In this document: positions 6,765 to 7,826 of the stretch, one piece after another
Position numbering within the stretch: position 1 is the first letter of the stretch
Layout of the letters: every line of letters starts with the position of its first letter
NCBI GenBank assembly: GCA_002708205.1
Contig: PAMR01000053.1
Span: 1-7,826 of the forward strand
Origin: Gammaproteobacteria bacterium
GTDB lineage: Bacteria > Pseudomonadota > Gammaproteobacteria > Pseudomonadales > Azotimanducaceae
Direction of reading: 5' to 3'
Length of the DNA stretch: 7,826 nucleotides
Translations under genes and position numbers: made by a program
The notes under the pieces: model-generated
The model's database searches: none
What the model was told of the DNA's origin: nothing
Seen by the model: only the letters and a program-made list of their open reading frames with translations

Positions 6765-6805
6765 CTAGAAGCAGAGGATTGATTTCTACAGTCCCCTGCT
6801 CCTAG
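6765..6805. terminator. Long imperfect hairpin between convergent genes, probable bidirectional terminator
   Basis: Bases 6765-6780 can pair with 6790-6805: 14 of 16 positions match when one T-G wobble is counted, with mismatches at 6769/6801 and 6775/6795. The loop is 9 bases (6781-6789). It sits about midway in the 110-base gap between two convergent stops, the classic place for a two-way terminator. Neither side has an immediate run of T, so it may act as an mRNA 3'-end stabiliser or with Rho instead of as a textbook intrinsic terminator. Confidence 0.5.
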
Positions 6806-6837
6806 CTCAATTACTCAAGATATTGAAAAGCTAACCA

Positions 6838-7551
6838 TTAATTTGGGAGGGTCGTTAACAAACTAGTATTCACTACGGTTCGTAAAATTTCTCGAGTTCC
6901 AGCTAGTGATTTCTGCGCTTCCTGAAACTGTTCTTCCGTATTTTCTAGATCCAGCAGCATCGCTGTTTGTGACGCATAGCCCCACCAAACAACATGGGTC
7001 TCTCCATTGTGTCCACCGGCGATCACTTCATTTATACCATACGCCAAACTTCCGTCAGAGTTAGCAGCCAACAGGCTCTTGACTCGATCCACATAATCAG
7101 GTGTCAACGCCTTGATTGAAGCGCCCATAAAGACACGTACATCAGCAGCATCCCCTTTGATCACCCCATGAATATTCTTATAAATGGTGCTTCTCACGAA
7201 GTCGCCTGCTCGCTGGTTATCACCAAAAGCATCTAAATGTGCTTGTGAAGATACCATCACATTTGGAGAAGGCAGTGACGCCGCATCCGGATAATAAAAT
7301 TCGGTAAGGACATTAGCCCCTTCGTAACCACCCGCATTTATTTGATAGACCGACATAGAAGCACCTCTCTTTTGCAGCACCCCTGAATCGGCAAACTGTT
7401 TAGAATCAGCTAAGAGTCCATTCATCTCCTGAGTCTCCGCTTCAATAGAAAGAGAGTATTTCCATGGAAATGGTGTCTCTTCATGATGGGCAGCAAAGGC
7501 ATTTACACACCAAAATAGCGAGAACAAGGCTGTTGTGGTTAGAAACTTCAT
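6838..7551 (-). CDS. Exported protein with duplicated alpha/beta unit, unknown function
   Basis: I do not recognise the family. The 237-residue product has a clear signal peptide: MKFL, hydrophobic core to about 18, and AFA/AHHEE cleavage near residue 20. AAGGA at 7560-7564 is 8 bases before the ATG and fixes the start. The mature part seems to hold two similar units. Unit 1 has strand YSLSIEA (32-38), a helix to about 58, strand SVYQINAGGYEG (67-78), strand NVLTEFYYPDAASL (80-93) and a helix. Unit 2 has strand DVRVFMGASIK (137-147), a helix, strand YGINEVIAGGHNG (171-183), strand THVVWWGYASQTAML (185-199) and a helix. The shared mark is I-x-AGG-(Y/H)-x-G followed by a strand with aromatics. 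There is no cysteine in the mature part. The order of elements resembles the exported neighbour at 5951, with which it is convergent, though sequence identity between them is low. No catalytic motif is seen. Confidence 0.75.
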   Translation of the reverse strand: MKFLTTTALFSLFWCVNAFAAHHEETPFPWKYSLSIEAETQEMNGLLADSKQFADSGVLQKRGASMSVYQINAGGYEGANVLTEFYYPDAASLPSPNVMVSSQAHLDAFGDNQRAGDFVRSTIYKNIHGVIKGDAADVRVFMGASIKALTPDYVDRVKSLLAANSDGSLAYGINEVIAGGHNGETHVVWWGYASQTAMLLDLENTEEQFQEAQKSLAGTREILRTVVNTSLLTTLPN

Positions 7552-7826
7552 CTTGTATTTCCTTTTAATTACTACAATCCAATTAAATTCTTGTTTGCTT
7601 TCGCAACAAACTAGTCGATCATTGTTTCACAACAAAAGATTAAAGAAACGTCGTGTTTAGAAGTAATCTTCTAGCCGATACTTTATAAATTGATCAGATA
7701 AAAGCGTTCATAGTCTATGACCATATATGTCGACCTCTATTACACCATGCGGTCACCCTATTGCTATTTAGCTACACCGACACTGGCTCAGCTCGTTAAG
7801 CAATACGATTTATTTTTTAATCTCAA
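7552..7826. other. Upstream region of the exported-protein gene, to window edge
   Basis: 275 A/T-rich bases hold the ribosome site and probably the promoter of the 237-residue protein gene. TATAAA on the minus strand at 7682-7687 is a fair -10 box, but no good -35 box lies 16-18 bases before it. A palindrome at 7658-7673 follows. A short imperfect hairpin around 7592-7610 (TTGTTTGC-tttc-GCAACAAA) lies in the leader. I find no tRNA or coding frame up to base 7826. Confidence 0.4.
7658..7673. promoter_or_regulatory. Perfect palindrome, possible operator
   Basis: TAGAAG-TAAT-CTTCTA has 6-base arms around a 4-base centre. It begins 8 bases downstream of the possible minus-strand -10 box TATAAA (7682-7687), so a bound repressor would cover the start of transcription. 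The motif is not one I can assign to a regulator family. Confidence 0.3.

Noticed and set aside
7791..7826. C-terminal end of another minus-strand gene entering from the right edge
   Set aside because: Only about 12 codons before a TGA, which cannot be told from chance.

Overview
The window reads as a piece of chromosome from a Gram-negative bacterium. A free-living, probably marine, gammaproteobacterium is my best guess, but this is inference. The visible grounds are moderate GC, Shine-Dalgarno motifs of the GAGG/AAGGAG type, two exported proteins with classical signal peptides, a NorM-type MATE pump, and an intergenic spacing typical of a loosely packed chromosome. I see no phage, transposon, CRISPR, rRNA or tRNA signal. 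Each gene looks intact except the one cut by the left edge.

Left block (1-3081, all minus strand): reading from right to left there is a NorM-type MATE multidrug/cation antiporter, then 52 bases later a small protein with an SCP2-like lipid-carrier look, then after a 247-base gap the first 328 codons of an ABC exporter whose ATPase domain lies outside the window. MATE and the SCP2-like gene could share a transcript. The ABC gene has its own leader with an inverted repeat and may be separate.

Centre (3351-4884, plus strand): a GFA-family zinc-binding protein, and a membrane protein with an N-terminal double-CxxC zinc ribbon of the DUF3667 type. The 269-base space between the MATE start and the GFA gene is a divergent promoter region.

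Right block (4941-7551): a phytanoyl-CoA-dioxygenase-family Fe(II)/2-oxoglutarate oxygenase (minus) is divergent from an exported 258-residue protein (plus). That protein is convergent with a second exported protein of 237 residues (minus). Neither exported protein belongs to a family I can name. Both appear to be internal duplications of an alpha/beta unit with a beta-helix-beta-beta-helix order, as in dimeric alpha-beta barrel (ferredoxin-like) proteins. A long imperfect hairpin lies between their 3' ends and probably ends both transcripts.

Most of the window is ordinary housekeeping or accessory metabolism and transport. The part most worth a second look is the pair of exported duplicated-domain proteins with their shared hairpin. 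Start-site corrections also matter for two genes: MATE is best begun at a GTG at 3081, and the 258-residue protein at a TTG at 5951.
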